DNA of 64,000 nt from Bacteroidales bacterium (GTDB lineage Bacteria; Bacteroidota; Bacteroidia; Bacteroidales; UBA932): positions 27,058 to 91,057 of the forward strand of contig JAFYUS010000026.1 in the NCBI GenBank assembly GCA_017549505.1, written 5' to 3'. How positions within the stretch are numbered: position 1 is the first letter of the stretch; each line of letters starts with the position of its first letter. This document shows positions 51,792-61,076 of this stretch, one piece after another. Under the pieces are notes generated by a model. It was not told the origin of the DNA. It worked only from the letters and a program-made list of their open reading frames with translations, and searched no databases. The position numbers and the translations under genes are program-made.

Positions 51792-53414
51792 CTAGAACAT
51801 CATGGTGACTGACAGATTTGCTCCTGTATATGCAGGAATCTGCCTGCAGACTCCGCCGGAGCAGATATATCCGGCCTTGTAACGGCCATATCCGAGAGCT
51901 ACCTTGGTACGGGACTTCGAATAGCTGAATCCTCCGTTATAGTAATGTACCTTTGTCATGCCATGGTTGTACATATCTGCAGCATATACACTCCAATGAG
52001 GTGCAAAGCTGACCTCGAGAAGCGCCGCCATCCAGTCTTTCTGATCCTCGAATGTGACCAGATACTGCAGTTCCATACGGGCTGCAAGAGAGCTGTTGAA
52101 CTTATAGAGGAGGTCGGCAACCATTATGTTGGAAAGCCATGTAGTGCGGCTTGCGCCATATGAAGGCGTAAACTCCTGATATGACCAAAGGAGAGTAGAC
52201 TTGAACTTCCTGGTCCACTGCTTCTCGACATCCACGCTTATGTCCCTGAAAAGAAGATTGCCGGACCTGAATGTTCCTTCCTCGGCGATGGTATGATATG
52301 TAGAGAAGTTCGCATGGAGCTTCATGCCCCTCTTTCCTCCGAGCCATGTTCCTCTCCTGACATTATAGAACACATCCAGCTGTCCTCCTATTTCTCCGCT
52401 GTTGGTAAATCTTGAAGATATCTCACCGGTACGGGCACCATAAGGATGGAGGGTAGTCAGCATGTATGTATACTGGGTGCATAATGCGGGAACATAGTTG
52501 AGCATGTTCACATTAGAGGAAGCATCGTTCACAACCTTCGAATCCATCCATTCGAGACGTCTGAGGGAAAGATTTACACCAAGGCCATGACCGTTATATC
52601 CGGTCTCTACCAGCTGAGCATTGCCTCTCTTGCGATAATACATCTGACCTTCTCCTGCATACGATGTATTGTAATAATATTTCTGACCGGCATCTACATA
52701 CTCGGCCTTGAGGAAGAATCCGTGAGACTCTGCATTCAGTCTGCCTGACCATCCTGTTGTGTTAGGACTGCAACCGTCGATGCTCATATCTGTATTCAAT
52801 GCTTCATAACGGTCCAGCACAGAACCTTCAAGAGCCACATATGTATTCCTGAGGTTGAAAAGCTCGGAAACTGCGAAGCTGAGGTCGGCACCCTTCACCT
52901 GGGTAGCGGAATACGCCATACCGAAACGTGGCGCGCCCCAGATGGCCTTCATATTGAGAATACCCTTGTATGAATAGGTCAGTCTTGCTCCCATCACGGC
53001 ATTGTTCAGACCGATAGCCCTGTCTTCCCAGCTTCTGAAAAGAAGTCCGCTTCCGAACTGCTCATAAAATGATCCTGCAGTAATCGAAAAATCCTCATCC
53101 TTCCAGTCCACATTGAAATTGGTAAGCTCCGCCCCAGCAAGTTCAGAAGAATAACCTACAAGAGCCGGAGCATAATTCTCCAGCTGCAGACCGGCAGTAA
53201 AGCGGCTGTTATGGTAATCTACCTTCAGGTAATTGTTTGAACCGAAGTTTCCGTCCGGTACTGTAGCTGCAGTCAGCTGATCTTCGAGATAATAGTTGGT
53301 ATTGGTCTCGAAACTTCCTGTCACATAGCCTTTTTCATCAGCAGTTTCAGCTGCCTGCACTACGCAGACAGCTGAAACGCATGAAAATATAAGACTTGTC
53401 AATCTATGTTTCAT
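51792..53414 (-). CDS. DUF6029 outer-membrane protein, copy B
   Basis: A 540-residue protein with a signal peptide (MKHRLTSLIFSCVSAVCVVQA) and a barrel-like body. The GSFETNTNYYLED start, GSNNYLKVDYHNSRFTAGLQ, YEQFGSGLLFRSWEDRAIGLNNAVMG and the C-terminal GYICSGGVCRQIPAYTGANLSVTMMF identify DUF6029 and show it is a paralogue of the protein at 59385-61073. The ATG at 53414 lies one base before the preceding stop; the longer frame has no signal peptide. The CSGGVC pair (about residue 520) sits in the penultimate strand. Second gene of operon B, directly followed by the triple-thioredoxin lipoprotein. Confidence 0.8.
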   Translation of the reverse strand: MKHRLTSLIFSCVSAVCVVQAAETADEKGYVTGSFETNTNYYLEDQLTAATVPDGNFGSNNYLKVDYHNSRFTAGLQLENYAPALVGYSSELAGAELTNFNVDWKDEDFSITAGSFYEQFGSGLLFRSWEDRAIGLNNAVMGARLTYSYKGILNMKAIWGAPRFGMAYSATQVKGADLSFAVSELFNLRNTYVALEGSVLDRYEALNTDMSIDGCSPNTTGWSGRLNAESHGFFLKAEYVDAGQKYYYNTSYAGEGQMYYRKRGNAQLVETGYNGHGLGVNLSLRRLEWMDSKVVNDASSNVNMLNYVPALCTQYTYMLTTLHPYGARTGEISSRFTNSGEIGGQLDVFYNVRRGTWLGGKRGMKLHANFSTYHTIAEEGTFRSGNLLFRDISVDVEKQWTRKFKSTLLWSYQEFTPSYGASRTTWLSNIMVADLLYKFNSSLAARMELQYLVTFEDQKDWMAALLEVSFAPHWSVYAADMYNHGMTKVHYYNGGFSYSKSRTKVALGYGRYKAGYICSGGVCRQIPAYTGANLSVTMMF

Positions 53415-53415
53415 C

Positions 53416-56400
53416 TTACTTGAAGTAGTTTGGAACAGGGATATAGATAGGCTGGTAGTAATTGCCTTCACCATCCTTGAGCACTACGGTAACCATATCC
53501 ATGATCACTCCGTTTTCATCCGGACCCATAGCCTCACGGTTTGTAACACGAAGAGCTGATCCGTCGTTTACGTATACCATAGGCTCAGCATCCTTGTAAT
53601 ATGGATAGTAGATATCCAGGTACTGCTGGGCAATCGCCTCGATTCTAGCCGGATCCTGAAGAGTACGGCTATATTCATGATCAGGGTCACCATTGTACCA
53701 AAAGTTACCGAAATCTATAATATACTCCTTCCAATATTCAAGCGAGCAGTAATCATGGATTGCTTTCTTGAAATAATCGTAGTTAGAGCATGAATCTGTA
53801 TCATCATTCCATCCACTGCAATGACCATCTTCATGTCCGTTTGAAGAGAAATAAGTTACAGCAGCAAGGGTTGGAGAACCGTGAGGATACATATCGTAGA
53901 TATTCACGAGAGATCCCTGGATGAACTTGCCCTTATCATCATACCAGTCAGGATTAGTAGGCTGCTGGCCGTTCTCATCATAAATCACTTTTCCGACAGA
54001 AACCTTGCGGCTTGCATACTCCTCAATCTCAACAATCACGTCAGTCATCTGGGTGGCCTTCGTTCCGAAACATGTGATGAAGGCTGTAAGGTCTGTAGGA
54101 ATCTTGATATCGAATGCATACGCTGCATATCCCATTTCAGATGCAGATGCATGGAAATAGTTTTCATCCCACTTGATGTTATCTTCGATGAACTTCTTCG
54201 CTTCTGCCCACTTCGGATTGTCTTCGAGCACGAGTTCTCCAAGGTCGGCAGCCAGAGTCTGGAACTTGAAGTATCCTACCTTTGAATAATTGCCTGAAGC
54301 ATCCTTTGCCATCACAAGGAACACGTGGATCGTATTCATTGAAAGTTCAGTAAGGGTGATTGTACCGTCTTCGGCAATCGGACCGTTACGTCTCATCACC
54401 TTTGTGATCTCCTCCGCATCAGGATTTGCTGCCATATATTTCTGGGCAGTAGTCTTCATCGTGTTGCAATAATTCTCACTTGCCCAGAAAGGATCTTTCT
54501 CGTAACCGACCCAGTAGATGAAGTCAGTAGCTTCACCTCCGCTGACGGTTACCTTGAGCGTCGCCTCCTTGTCCTTGACAAGAACTGCTTCAACAGAAAG
54601 TGAAAGGTCATTGAATGAGACCTTACCTGTCTTTGCAGACTTACATACAACCTCACCGTACTTACCGTCATGACCTACTGCCACAGAATAGAGCCACATC
54701 TCGGTCTCAGGATGAATACCATCAACTGATGCGACAGTAGAATCATCTCTGATCTCAGCATATCTCTCTGCAGCGAGAATTTTGCTCATCTTCACATCAT
54801 TGGAAGCTGTAGAATATCGGCTTCCGTCCTCTGAATTAAGGTATGCATAATAGATCATTGCTGCACCTTCCGATGAGATCTCTGCAGAAATCGAAGATGC
54901 AGAAGTCGTAAACTCACCCACTGTAAGGGCGATCGATCCGCCATCAGCCACAGCCTTTGTCCTGAACTCCTGATATACGACATCACCAGCTGTATAGGCA
55001 GTCTTATCATTCTCGACAGGGACAATCCATGTGATATAGTCAGTATCCGGAGACATATAAACAGTACTCTCCTCATTAGGGAACTCTGAAGCCGGACCCT
55101 GATATCTTACAGGACCTGCCACAGGCTCGATGATACCGTTATTGATCTGGTAAACGATTTCATCTATGGTCGTCTCCGTCATCAATGTGGTTCCGGCATA
55201 AACCGACTCGGCACCTGCAACTGATACTGCTACCTCAGCATCTAGAAGGCTTGTCTCGAGAACCTGGACTGTAGCAGACATCGGATTGAGCACCAAGGTA
55301 CGAAGCATATCCGCCTCTACATAGTAACCTGCTTCAGACTCGTCTTCGCTACCGTCATTGTACAATGCAGGGACAGCCCAGAATGTGTATGAGACCTCCA
55401 CAGAAAGTTCCGAACCGTAAAGTTCCTCAAGAGTCGTATCGACAGGTCCTTCAGAAAGGAAATAACCTGCAGGAAGATCTGCTGAAGCATCAAGGATCTC
55501 CCCGACCTTCGAAAGAACTGCATCCTTATCGAAGTCATGAGTGAGCATCATACCATATGCAAACTTCTCAATACCGAATGTAGGGGCTATGACAGCCTTG
55601 AGAGGAGATACGTTATATGTCTTGAAAGGATCGGTTGTAAGATAAATCCTCGATACAGCAGCTTTACCGCCGTCTACCACAGAAACAACCTTGAGGTCTC
55701 CATCCGCTACGGCAGCTCCAAGAGCGACCGTCTCTGCCTTAGGTGCTGTCACGCTGACATATGTTTCACCTGTAAGTTCTTCAACTGTCTCCTTGACTCT
55801 CCATCCGTCAGGAACCTGCATCACATAATCTACAACACCCTGCTTCTCAAGGAGGAAGGACTGAGTCCTGCCATAGTCTACATAATACTCGGTCAGAATA
55901 TCGTTGTTTACATTTGAAATCTTGAAGATCACTCCCTTGTAGCCATCGAGAGCAACAGTAACTTCCATTCCCTCGCCGAAAGTGAACTTCACTGCATACA
56001 CATTTCCAGAAGCATCAGCGAGTGGAGTACAAGAAGAGAATACCTGTACGACATCTTCAGCATCGTATCCGGTCACATAGTCCTTTCCGTCAATGACGAG
56101 ATAATACACGCCATCCTCGACCTTCACACTGATATCGACAGATACAGGGATATTCTTGTTTCCATCCTTAAGAACCACAGGCTTTCCGTCAGGTCCATAA
56201 GTCGCCCAATACTTCTTACCGTCCTCCTCAATATAAGTCACGAGCTTTGAAAAATCTGTTCCATTCGGAAGAACATTGAACTTCGTTCCGTCAGAAAGGG
56301 TCACGGTATATGAACCATCTGAATTCTTCACGCATGAAGTAAGGGTAGCTCCATTGGAGAGGAGTGCACCAAGAGCTTCAGCCTGACTTGTCAGTTCATT

Positions 56401-56538
56401 TTCCAGTACGGTAAGCCTGTCATCCATCTCTGTCACCTTATCCCAAAGGGCAGAGTCATCATAGCATGATGAAAGAGCCGAAGCTGCGAGAGCAAAGGCA
56501 AAAACAGGCCTCAGAAAGAGTTTCATCCAGTTTTTCAT
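53416..56538 (-). CDS. PL29-N/DUF4988-type lipoprotein with Fn3-like modules (1040 aa)
   Basis: A 1040-residue lipoprotein (lipobox LSSC, Cys about 24) whose mature N-terminus YDDSALWDKVTEMDDRLTVLE is nearly the same as that of the M64 mosaic protein (YDDSKLWESI). The coiled coil and the GKKYWATYGPDG and VYYLVIDGKDY units form the PL29-N/DUF4988 domain (to about 180). A chain of beta-sandwich units follows, one with SPDTDYITWIVPVEND (about 490-505). The last 200 residues are different: they contain HGSPTLAAVTYFSSNGHEDGHCSGWNDD with clustered His, Cys and Asp, which could bind metal. First gene of operon B; the promoter is at 56570-56577. Confidence 0.77.
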   Translation of the reverse strand: MKNWMKLFLRPVFAFALAASALSSCYDDSALWDKVTEMDDRLTVLENELTSQAEALGALLSNGATLTSCVKNSDGSYTVTLSDGTKFNVLPNGTDFSKLVTYIEEDGKKYWATYGPDGKPVVLKDGNKNIPVSVDISVKVEDGVYYLVIDGKDYVTGYDAEDVVQVFSSCTPLADASGNVYAVKFTFGEGMEVTVALDGYKGVIFKISNVNNDILTEYYVDYGRTQSFLLEKQGVVDYVMQVPDGWRVKETVEELTGETYVSVTAPKAETVALGAAVADGDLKVVSVVDGGKAAVSRIYLTTDPFKTYNVSPLKAVIAPTFGIEKFAYGMMLTHDFDKDAVLSKVGEILDASADLPAGYFLSEGPVDTTLEELYGSELSVEVSYTFWAVPALYNDGSEDESEAGYYVEADMLRTLVLNPMSATVQVLETSLLDAEVAVSVAGAESVYAGTTLMTETTIDEIVYQINNGIIEPVAGPVRYQGPASEFPNEESTVYMSPDTDYITWIVPVENDKTAYTAGDVVYQEFRTKAVADGGSIALTVGEFTTSASSISAEISSEGAAMIYYAYLNSEDGSRYSTASNDVKMSKILAAERYAEIRDDSTVASVDGIHPETEMWLYSVAVGHDGKYGEVVCKSAKTGKVSFNDLSLSVEAVLVKDKEATLKVTVSGGEATDFIYWVGYEKDPFWASENYCNTMKTTAQKYMAANPDAEEITKVMRRNGPIAEDGTITLTELSMNTIHVFLVMAKDASGNYSKVGYFKFQTLAADLGELVLEDNPKWAEAKKFIEDNIKWDENYFHASASEMGYAAYAFDIKIPTDLTAFITCFGTKATQMTDVIVEIEEYASRKVSVGKVIYDENGQQPTNPDWYDDKGKFIQGSLVNIYDMYPHGSPTLAAVTYFSSNGHEDGHCSGWNDDTDSCSNYDYFKKAIHDYCSLEYWKEYIIDFGNFWYNGDPDHEYSRTLQDPARIEAIAQQYLDIYYPYYKDAEPMVYVNDGSALRVTNREAMGPDENGVIMDMVTVVLKDGEGNYYQPIYIPVPNYFK

Positions 56539-56569
56539 AAATACTATTTGTTAAATTTTCTTTATCCTG

Positions 56570-56577
56570 CAAATATA
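56570..56577 (-). promoter_or_regulatory. -7 element TATATTTG for operon B
   Basis: Exact TAnnTTTG on the minus strand, 31 bases before the start at 56538. The region around it is very AT-rich; the -33 element is uncertain. Confidence 0.6.
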
Positions 56578-56627
56578 ACATTAAATTTTCACAATCAGAC
56601 AATTAGCACCCGTTAATTTACACAAAA

Positions 56628-56651
56628 GAGGCGACCCTGACGGGTCGCCTC
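56628..56651 (-). terminator. Intrinsic terminator of operon A
   Basis: A perfect 10-base-pair GC-rich stem (56628-56637 with 56642-56651), four-base loop, followed on the minus strand by TTTTGTGTAA. It lies 35 bases after the stop of the gene at 56686 and separates operon A from operon B. Confidence 0.88.
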
Positions 56652-56685
56652 CAAAGAATTATGTGGTATTTAAAACCTGATCAGA

Positions 56686-59331
56686 TTACTCTGCGTCTGG
56701 GTTGTTCACAGTGACGATCACTGGAGCTGAAAGCTCACCAGTGGTAGACTCTACAACAACTGCATACTGGTATGAAGTCGAGCTCTTGTAGAATACGAGA
56801 TCCTTAGGAACTGCTGTTGAGTTAAGGTAGTAGTAGTAACCCTTTGTTCCCAATGGAAGCTGCTTGAGCTGCTCCTCTGTTCTAGCGGTTGTATTCCAGT
56901 AGTAATAGTACTTGGCAGCCTCACCACCCTCAACAGTTACAGGGATATTAACCTTGTAGTTAGTCTGACCATACTGAGTGTACTCAGTAAATACAGGCTC
57001 ACCTACCTTAGCAACAAATGTAGTGCTGTAAGTAATGGTTGGAGCAGTAAGTGTCTCCTCATAAACATCACCATACTGTCCTTCTGCATTCACAGCAACA
57101 GCAGCAATGATATAAGAATCACCAGGATTTACAGACTTGTTAGCAGAACCCTCGTTTCCAGAGAAGATGTAACCGTTCTCAAGAAGGTCTGTTGTTACAT
57201 CATCAAGTTCATTGTACTCATCTGCAGTATACCAGTTGTAATATACCATCTCCACATCAGCATCTGCTACCATATCAAGTGCGAAGCTTGTATAAGTCTT
57301 TGCAATATTCTCGAATGCAACAGAAGCAGATCCACCTGCAGTAAGAGGGCTGGTCTTGAAATCAAACGCGAACACATCGTCGAACGAGTAGTCGGCAGCA
57401 GCCTTACCGCTGATGATAGGGAGAACGAATGCAAAGTATTCAGCATTAGGATTAAGCTTAACCTGCTCGTCAAACTCATTCACAAGCTCACTGAGGTTAA
57501 CCTCATATTCACCTGCCTCAAACTCCTTTCCAATATAGTTGACACCGTACTGGAGATATGAAATATACATTGAGAGATATTCCTTAAGGTCATACTGCTC
57601 AGTATTCCAGTTGAAGCAAAGATCCTTAGCGACATGTCCAACATAGAATTTCTCAGCACCATACAGAGTAAGAGAAACCGGAACCTCGTTGAATGAAGGC
57701 TCACCTGCTGCCTCAATTACAACCTCCATTGGAGTATAGTAACCGAATACAAGCTCGTCTGTATTGACAACACCCTGATTGCTTACAGGAGCAGCCCAAA
57801 CGATGAATTGGCTTCCGCGCGGAACCTCTGAATAAGTATAATAGTTGTAGAGATCAGCAACAGATGACTCGATCACGTCTACCTCATACTCACCTGGCAT
57901 ATACGTGCCACCGATAGTGTACTCGTATGTATCCCAGTCCATAGTGTTGTTCTTCCAGTTGCTTACATAAGTCACGACATCATCCCAGTGGTCCTCACCG
58001 TTAGTGATTGCATTAACATAAGCGACAGGATTCTTCTCGAATGCAGATACATTGGCAAGACCGATCACAGCTTCACCGAAATCTGCACCATAATCAGATA
58101 TATTGAGAATTGGATTGACAAATTTGAATGTACCGTCAGCGTTTACAGTAAGGCTGAAGCCCTCGGTAGTAGAAACAGCAAGCTTTGCAATCTTGCACTT
58201 TCCCTCAACTGTTGTACAGTGGAGAAGAACCTCTCCATCTGACTCAGCAACACCAGATGCAACGTTTGCTTCAGCAGGAGCAGTAACTGTAAGCTTAGTA
58301 CCGTTAAGCTTAGCCTTCCAACCGTCCGGCTTAGTCATAACATACATTTCAGTTACATCAGCAACTGCAACATCAATAGTCTGAGCCTCACCATAAGCAA
58401 AATAAGTCTTACCAGCCTTGATAGTTACTACTGAGTTGTCAACCTTGTAGATAGGGAGATAATAAGTCTCACCACCGAATACTACAGTGTAGAAGTCTTC
58501 CTTAACGTATTCGTAAGTATCCCAGTCAATCTCGTCTGTCTCACCCCAGTAGAAGTCGATGAGGGAATCCTGGTCGTCAGCAACGTAAGCGCCAGTCGAT
58601 ACCCACTCACCACCGTTTACAGAGTAAAGGAGGTAGTTATCTTCGTCAACCTTGAAGTCGATCTCAGTGTGTGATACAGGAATCTCGAGACTCTTCTTAG
58701 TACCGTCTTCAAGAACTACAGCCCAATACTTGACACCATCCTCGTCTTCAACAACTGTAACAACACCTGTGTTGTTTGCATTCGGATCGTAAGCGCCCAC
58801 TACGAGAGTAGTACCGTCAACGAATGTAAGAACTGCGTTTCCGTCTTCGTTCTTCTCCACCTTTGTAACGCCTACAGTAGCAAGAGCCTTAAGGATCTCC
58901 GCGTCAGCATCTGCGAACTGCTTCTGAGCCTCTGTCATGCTGTCGCCAAGCTTCTTGAGGTCTTCCTGATACTGCTTGAGAGCAGCAGCAAGAGCTTCAT
59001 CGTTAGACTTGATGTAGCCATCAACCTTTCCATCAACTGCATCGAGCTTTGTAGTAAGGGCAGTGATTTCAGCAGCAAGTTCCTTGTCACCAGCCTCAAT
59101 CTTCGCAAGAAGTTCAGCGTCAGCAGCCTTATAAGCTGCATCAAGAGCAGTTACAGTCTTGCTGAGAGCATCGATCTTGTCATTAAGATCCTTTTCGAGC
59201 CTGTCAACACGAGCAGCCAGATCCTTAAGTCCCTGGTCGAGCTTGTTGAGGCTGTCCTCAATCTTACCACAAGAAGACACTGCGAGGAGCGAAAGCGCTG
59301 CTACACAGAAAGTTAAAAATGTCTTTCTCAT
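56686..59331 (-). CDS. Coiled-coil PL29-N/DUF4988-like lipoprotein with Fn3-like modules (881 aa)
   Basis: An 881-residue lipoprotein (lipobox VSSC, Cys about 21). A long coiled coil (about 22-150, heptads of Leu, Ala and Lys, starting KIEDSLNKLDQGLKDLAARV) would form a stalk. Units of the PL29-N/DUF4988 kind follow (VKYWAVVLEDGTKKSLEIP, YLLYSVNGGEW), then several beta-sandwich units including SQFIVWAAPVSNQG. The codons are strongly biased (for example GCA, GTA, AAG), suggesting high expression. Last gene of operon A, 53 bases after the DUF6029 gene, and ended by a strong terminator. Likely a surface stalk or adhesin-like subunit; no enzyme motif is seen. Confidence 0.75.
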   Translation of the reverse strand: MRKTFLTFCVAALSLLAVSSCGKIEDSLNKLDQGLKDLAARVDRLEKDLNDKIDALSKTVTALDAAYKAADAELLAKIEAGDKELAAEITALTTKLDAVDGKVDGYIKSNDEALAAALKQYQEDLKKLGDSMTEAQKQFADADAEILKALATVGVTKVEKNEDGNAVLTFVDGTTLVVGAYDPNANNTGVVTVVEDEDGVKYWAVVLEDGTKKSLEIPVSHTEIDFKVDEDNYLLYSVNGGEWVSTGAYVADDQDSLIDFYWGETDEIDWDTYEYVKEDFYTVVFGGETYYLPIYKVDNSVVTIKAGKTYFAYGEAQTIDVAVADVTEMYVMTKPDGWKAKLNGTKLTVTAPAEANVASGVAESDGEVLLHCTTVEGKCKIAKLAVSTTEGFSLTVNADGTFKFVNPILNISDYGADFGEAVIGLANVSAFEKNPVAYVNAITNGEDHWDDVVTYVSNWKNNTMDWDTYEYTIGGTYMPGEYEVDVIESSVADLYNYYTYSEVPRGSQFIVWAAPVSNQGVVNTDELVFGYYTPMEVVIEAAGEPSFNEVPVSLTLYGAEKFYVGHVAKDLCFNWNTEQYDLKEYLSMYISYLQYGVNYIGKEFEAGEYEVNLSELVNEFDEQVKLNPNAEYFAFVLPIISGKAAADYSFDDVFAFDFKTSPLTAGGSASVAFENIAKTYTSFALDMVADADVEMVYYNWYTADEYNELDDVTTDLLENGYIFSGNEGSANKSVNPGDSYIIAAVAVNAEGQYGDVYEETLTAPTITYSTTFVAKVGEPVFTEYTQYGQTNYKVNIPVTVEGGEAAKYYYYWNTTARTEEQLKQLPLGTKGYYYYLNSTAVPKDLVFYKSSTSYQYAVVVESTTGELSAPVIVTVNNPDAE

Positions 59332-59384
59332 AATTTTTTGTTTTAGTTAATAATTAAATAGTTATGTAGTGTTTTGTGTTATTT

Positions 59385-61073
59385 CTAGAAAGAAGCCGTA
59401 AGGCTGAGGTTCGCTCCGGTATAAGCCGGGATAGCGCGGCACACTCCGCCCGAACAGATATAACCGGCTCTGTAACGGCCATAGCCGGCTGCAACGCGAA
59501 GGTGGGACATCGAGAAGCTTACTCCACCGTTGTAATAGTGGAGGCCTGTGTCTCCATGGTTCCACATATCGCTTGCAAAGACGCTCCAATGAGGTGCAAA
59601 ATTGACCTCAAGGAGACCTGCCATCCAGTCCTTCTGGTCGTCCTTTGACGAAAGATACTGAAGTTCGAGACGGCTTGAAAGCTTTGAAGACCACTTGTAA
59701 AGCATATCAGCCACCACTACATGCGACTTACCGATGTAAAGTCCGGTCATGTCATGGTTCTTGTTATAGTTCTGATAGCAGTACATGAGTGTACTCTTGA
59801 ACTTCCTGGTCCACTGCTTTTCCACATCGAAACTGAAGTCTCTGAAAAGAAGCTCGCTTCCTTCTACAGATCCCTTCTCGTCAAGAGAGTGCCATGAAGA
59901 GAAGTTTGCATGAACCTTCATTCCCCTCTTTCCTCCGACCCTGGTACCACGGCGGAAATTGTAGAATGCATCGACCTGTCCTCCGATCTCGCCGGCCTTG
60001 ATCACCTTGTCACCCACCTGCGGGCTATATGGATTCAAGGTCATGAGCATATAGGTGTACTGGGTCGACATTGCAGGACGATAGGAAAGCATGTTGACTG
60101 AGGTACCATAGCCAGGATCTGCACCTGCATAATTGTAGATCCTCTGGTTCATTCTTTCCATGCGACGTCCTGTCACTGTAAGTCCGAGTCCGCGTCCGTT
60201 ATAACCCAACTCGACAAGCTGGGCATTTCCGTTCTCAGCCTTACGTCCGTTCATGGCAGCCGGAACACTTACAATCTGCTTTCCGGCGTCCACATATTCT
60301 CCCTTGAAGAAGAAACCGTCGTACTCCATGTTGAGACGTCCGGACCATCCGATGTTGTTCTCTTTACAACCCGCTGCCGCAAGTGCCTCAGCCATAGCTT
60401 CGTGCTTGTTGATGACAGAGCCCTCAAGATCCAGATTCACTGTCTCCATATTCAGGAGGTTAGAAAGAGAAACGCTCAAGTCGGCACCGGCCACCTGCAC
60501 ATCTGTAAGTCCCAGTCCGAAGAAAGAATCGGTGTACCCCATCATTGCAGTATTGTCATCTATCTTGCCCAGGCGCGGAATACCCCAGAAAGCCTTGAAG
60601 GCAATCTTGTCTTCCCATCCGTAGGTCGCCCTTACGCCAAGCATGGCATTGTTGAGTCCGAGCATCCTGTCTTCCCAGCTTCTGAAAAGCAGTCCGCTAC
60701 CGAACTGCTCATAGAAAGAACCTGCTGTAACAGAGTAAGACTTATCCTTCCATGAAAGGTAAAGGTTACTGAGAGTCATCTTGTTCTGAGACACTGCAAA
60801 TCCCACAAGAGAAGGGAAATATCCCTCCACCTGCATTCCAGCAGACAGACGGTCCTTATACCAGTCTACCTTAAGATAGTTGTTGGTCGCGAATGTATTG
60901 CCGTCCTTCAGCTGCGGCTGCTCAGACGGATAGAAGTTGTTTACGACATCCTCTACATAGAGGTTGTTGTTGGACTCGAGGCTGGCGGAAACATAGCCCC
61001 AATCCTTCTTCTCGTCAGCAAATGAAACGAAGGAAAAGGCAACAGCAAGTGTTGCCAGAAGAACTTTTTTCAT
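59385..61073 (-). CDS. DUF6029 outer-membrane protein, copy A
   Basis: A 562-residue protein with a signal peptide (MKKVLLATLAVAFSFVSFA) and a barrel-like body ending in an aromatic strand (GANLSLTASF). It keeps all the stretches of copy B: ASLESNNNLYVED, YEQFGSGLLFRSWEDRMLGLNNAMLG, FAPHWSVFASDMWNHG and GYICSGGVCRAIPAYTGAN. The two conserved cysteines of CSGGVC (about 541) are the notable feature. It begins three bases after the TlpA-like gene, tying it to a redox protein. Confidence 0.82.
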   Translation of the reverse strand: MKKVLLATLAVAFSFVSFADEKKDWGYVSASLESNNNLYVEDVVNNFYPSEQPQLKDGNTFATNNYLKVDWYKDRLSAGMQVEGYFPSLVGFAVSQNKMTLSNLYLSWKDKSYSVTAGSFYEQFGSGLLFRSWEDRMLGLNNAMLGVRATYGWEDKIAFKAFWGIPRLGKIDDNTAMMGYTDSFFGLGLTDVQVAGADLSVSLSNLLNMETVNLDLEGSVINKHEAMAEALAAAGCKENNIGWSGRLNMEYDGFFFKGEYVDAGKQIVSVPAAMNGRKAENGNAQLVELGYNGRGLGLTVTGRRMERMNQRIYNYAGADPGYGTSVNMLSYRPAMSTQYTYMLMTLNPYSPQVGDKVIKAGEIGGQVDAFYNFRRGTRVGGKRGMKVHANFSSWHSLDEKGSVEGSELLFRDFSFDVEKQWTRKFKSTLMYCYQNYNKNHDMTGLYIGKSHVVVADMLYKWSSKLSSRLELQYLSSKDDQKDWMAGLLEVNFAPHWSVFASDMWNHGDTGLHYYNGGVSFSMSHLRVAAGYGRYRAGYICSGGVCRAIPAYTGANLSLTASF

Positions 61074-61076
61074 AAG

